Source of the DNA: an uncultured Eubacteriales bacterium
Lineage (GTDB): Bacteria; Bacillota; Clostridia; Monoglobales; Monoglobaceae
Assembly (NCBI GenBank): GCA_905201285.1
Contig: CAJKNM010000079.1
Span: 1 to 7,364 of the forward strand
Length of the DNA stretch: 7,364 nt
Direction of reading: 5' to 3'
Below the pieces are notes generated by a model. The model searched no databases and was not told the DNA's origin. It worked only from the letters and a program-made list of their open reading frames with translations. The translations under genes and the position numbers were made by a program. This document shows, piece after piece, positions 6,462 through 7,364 of the stretch. Position 1 is the stretch's first letter; the number at the start of each line of letters is the position of its first letter.

Positions 6462-7094
6462 TCATCCTTCCTGTATTGTCTGTTTAATTTTTTCAAATGC
6501 TTTAGCGTAAACCTCTTCCACTCCTGCATTTGCATCTATAATATAAATATTATGGCTATCCCTCAAACGGTCAAATACTTTTAAAAAATTATCACGTATC
6601 TGCCGCATTTTCTCAACATCCTTTTCATAAAGCTCGGGTCTGTCACGAACCTCATCGATTCTGCTCTTACAGGTATCGGGATTAACATCCAAAAATATGC
6701 AAAGATCCGGCTTTAGAACTCGCTCACATTCAAGGTTTGTTCTCATAACCCAATCTATATCGCTCGCTGTTCCCTGATAGGCAAATGACGAATAATAATA
6801 TCTGTCACACACCACCGTGTACCCGTCACTTAAATACTTTTCTATTCCGAATTCGGGATGTGTTATATGCTCAAGCCTGTCGGCAAGGAATAATGCCGCT
6901 TGCAGGTACATATCCTTTACAAGACTTTCGGATAAAATCCGGCGTATGTATTCCCCTGTCTCATAGTTCGTGGGTTCAGCAGTCAGATATACCCTTTTTC
7001 CGTATTGTTCGAGTCCTTCTTTTATCAGTCTGAGCTGTGTACTTTTTCCACAGCCGTCCAGGCCTTCAATTACAATAAATTTTCCTCTGCTCAC
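6462..7094 (-). CDS. tmk: dTMP kinase (thymidylate kinase)
   Basis: Tmk phosphorylates dTMP to dTDP with ATP, an essential step to dTTP. The 210-residue protein has the P-loop GLDGCGKST at 11-19 (Lys17), the Asp97-Arg98-Tyr99 motif followed by SSFAYQG, and an arginine-rich lid RDRPELYE at 150-157, as in bacterial enzymes with lid rather than P-loop arginines. The segment TAEPTNYETGE (38-48) replaces the common TREPGG form: Ala39 stands where an arginine is usual in E. coli-like enzymes. Variants with TAEPT are, as I recall, found in other Clostridia, so this is probably a subfamily trait. The start codon is GTG (plus-strand CAC at 7092-7094), supported by AGAGGAGA at 7101-7108 with six bases between. 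It is the first gene of the tmk-metK-rqcH operon, with its own promoter just upstream. Confidence 0.94.
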   Translation of the reverse strand: MSRGKFIVIEGLDGCGKSTQLRLIKEGLEQYGKRVYLTAEPTNYETGEYIRRILSESLVKDMYLQAALFLADRLEHITHPEFGIEKYLSDGYTVVCDRYYYSSFAYQGTASDIDWVMRTNLECERVLKPDLCIFLDVNPDTCKSRIDEVRDRPELYEKDVEKMRQIRDNFLKVFDRLRDSHNIYIIDANAGVEEVYAKAFEKIKQTIQEG

Positions 7095-7100
7095 GACACT

Positions 7101-7108
7101 TCTCCTCT
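7101..7108 (-). promoter_or_regulatory. Ribosome binding site that sets the GTG start of tmk
   Basis: On the minus strand AGAGGAGA sits six bases before the GTG at 7094. No in-frame ATG lies nearby upstream, and the protein begins correctly for a thymidylate kinase just before the first strand and P-loop, so GTG is the start. Confidence 0.75.
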
Positions 7109-7128
7109 AATATCATATATTATCTATA

Positions 7129-7157
7129 ATTATAACCAATCATCAACCAAAAATCAA
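7129..7157 (-). promoter_or_regulatory. Sigma-A-type promoter for the tmk-metK-rqcH operon
   Basis: On the minus strand a -35 element TTGATT (7157 to 7152), a spacer of exactly 17 bases and a perfect -10 element TATAAT (7134 to 7129) are present. Transcription would begin near 7122, with a leader of about 28 bases to the GTG of tmk. The -35 element overlaps the stop codon of the upstream cca gene (TGA, 7156 to 7154). No terminator is visible between cca and this promoter, so readthrough from cca may add to expression. Confidence 0.75.
7136..7157 (-). repeat. Tandem 11-base imperfect direct repeat over the tmk promoter
   Basis: On the minus strand TTGATTTTTGG (7157 to 7147) is directly followed by TTGATGATTGG (7146 to 7136), nine of eleven bases identical. 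Together they cover the -35 element and most of the spacer. One helical turn of spacing is suitable for a protein bound to one face, but this may be chance in AT-rich DNA. Confidence 0.35.
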
Positions 7158-7364
7158 CAGTTTTTATTAAAAAACTCTAAAAGCTCTGTCTTAGAATTTT
7201 GACACTTTCCTAAAATAACAGCCGAAAGTAATTCATTAAGAACCTCTCCTATCATACGTCCTTCTATTCCGCATTTTATCAAATCAGAGCCGCTTATATC
7301 GAGCTGTGCAAGTGAATAGCATTCATTATCGTCCACTGCGCACCGTATTTTCAAAAGCGCCGAC
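7154..7364 (-). CDS. cca: CCA-adding tRNA nucleotidyltransferase, C-terminal fragment (cut by window edge)
   Basis: Only the last 69 or so residues are in the window; the reading frame stays open to the right edge, so the gene is partial here and not broken. The visible part carries the C-terminal helical motif of bacterial CCA-adding enzymes: LDISGSDLIKCGIEGRMIGEVL followed in the same helix region by LNELLSAVILGKCQNSKTELLEF (described here as overlapping short stretches; key points are ISGxDL, GxxxGxxL and the N-x-K-x-x-LL ending). These enzymes add or repair the 3'-terminal CCA of tRNAs. The catalytic N-terminal domain would lie outside the window. A TTG codon at 7354 is not a plausible start, because it falls in the middle of the conserved domain. 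The stop TGA lies 59 bases before the tmk start and overlaps the tmk promoter. Confidence 0.8.
   Translation of the reverse strand, partial: SALLKIRCAVDDNECYSLAQLDISGSDLIKCGIEGRMIGEVLNELLSAVILGKCQNSKTELLEFFNKNC

Noticed and set aside
6440..6480. SAM riboswitch before metK
   Set aside because: Only six bases separate the tmk stop from the metK start; there is no room for a leader and no riboswitch-like pairing before tmk in the short leader either.
7154..7354. Stand-alone 66-residue protein starting at a TTG at 7354
   Set aside because: The frame is open to the window edge and the start would cut into the conserved C-terminal domain of a CCA-adding enzyme, so it is the end of a longer gene.

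Overview
The window looks like ordinary chromosome from a low-to-moderate GC Firmicute of class Clostridia, probably a gut lineage near the Oscillospiraceae/Ruminococcaceae. The grounds are strong AGGAG-type or AAGGGGG ribosome binding sites, sigma-A-like promoters, a lipoprotein-anchored ABC transporter, and a tmk-metK-rqcH gene run whose proteins look clostridial. The placement is by eye from protein style; no database was searched. There are no rRNA or tRNA genes, CRISPR arrays, insertion sequences or phage genes, and no stretch over 300 bases lacks a gene.

Left part, plus strand (1-2810): a three-gene ABC importer operon made of a lipoprotein substrate-binding protein, a multispanning permease and an ATPase. 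It resembles the TrpXYZ-type family, so an aromatic amino acid such as tryptophan is the likely but unproven substrate. A short GC hairpin between the first two genes may act as an attenuator that raises the binding protein relative to the membrane parts. The permease and ATPase genes overlap by 8 bases. A strong terminator whose stem contains the last stop codon ends the unit. The operon promoter lies left of the window.

Middle (2811-3553): an AT-rich spacer with a perfect 13-bp inverted repeat and a second long AT hairpin, then a promoter and a small plus-strand gene for a discoidin-like (F5/8 type C-like) beta-sandwich protein. Its only start in the right frame is a GTG that overlaps an out-of-frame ATG, and it seems shorter than relatives I recall. 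It converges on the minus-strand operon, and the two share a bidirectional terminator.

Right part, minus strand (7364 down to 3552): the 3' end of a CCA-adding tRNA nucleotidyltransferase gene (cca), then a promoter whose -35 box overlaps the cca stop codon, then a tight operon tmk (dTMP kinase), metK (S-adenosylmethionine synthetase) and rqcH (NFACT-family ribosome quality control factor). These are housekeeping functions: DNA precursor supply, methyl donor supply and rescue of stalled ribosomes.

I found no convincing new multi-gene system. The items most worth a second look are the small discoidin-like gene with its odd start, the palindrome upstream of it, and the closeness of cca and rqcH, two genes whose products both act on tRNA ends or aminoacyl-tRNA.
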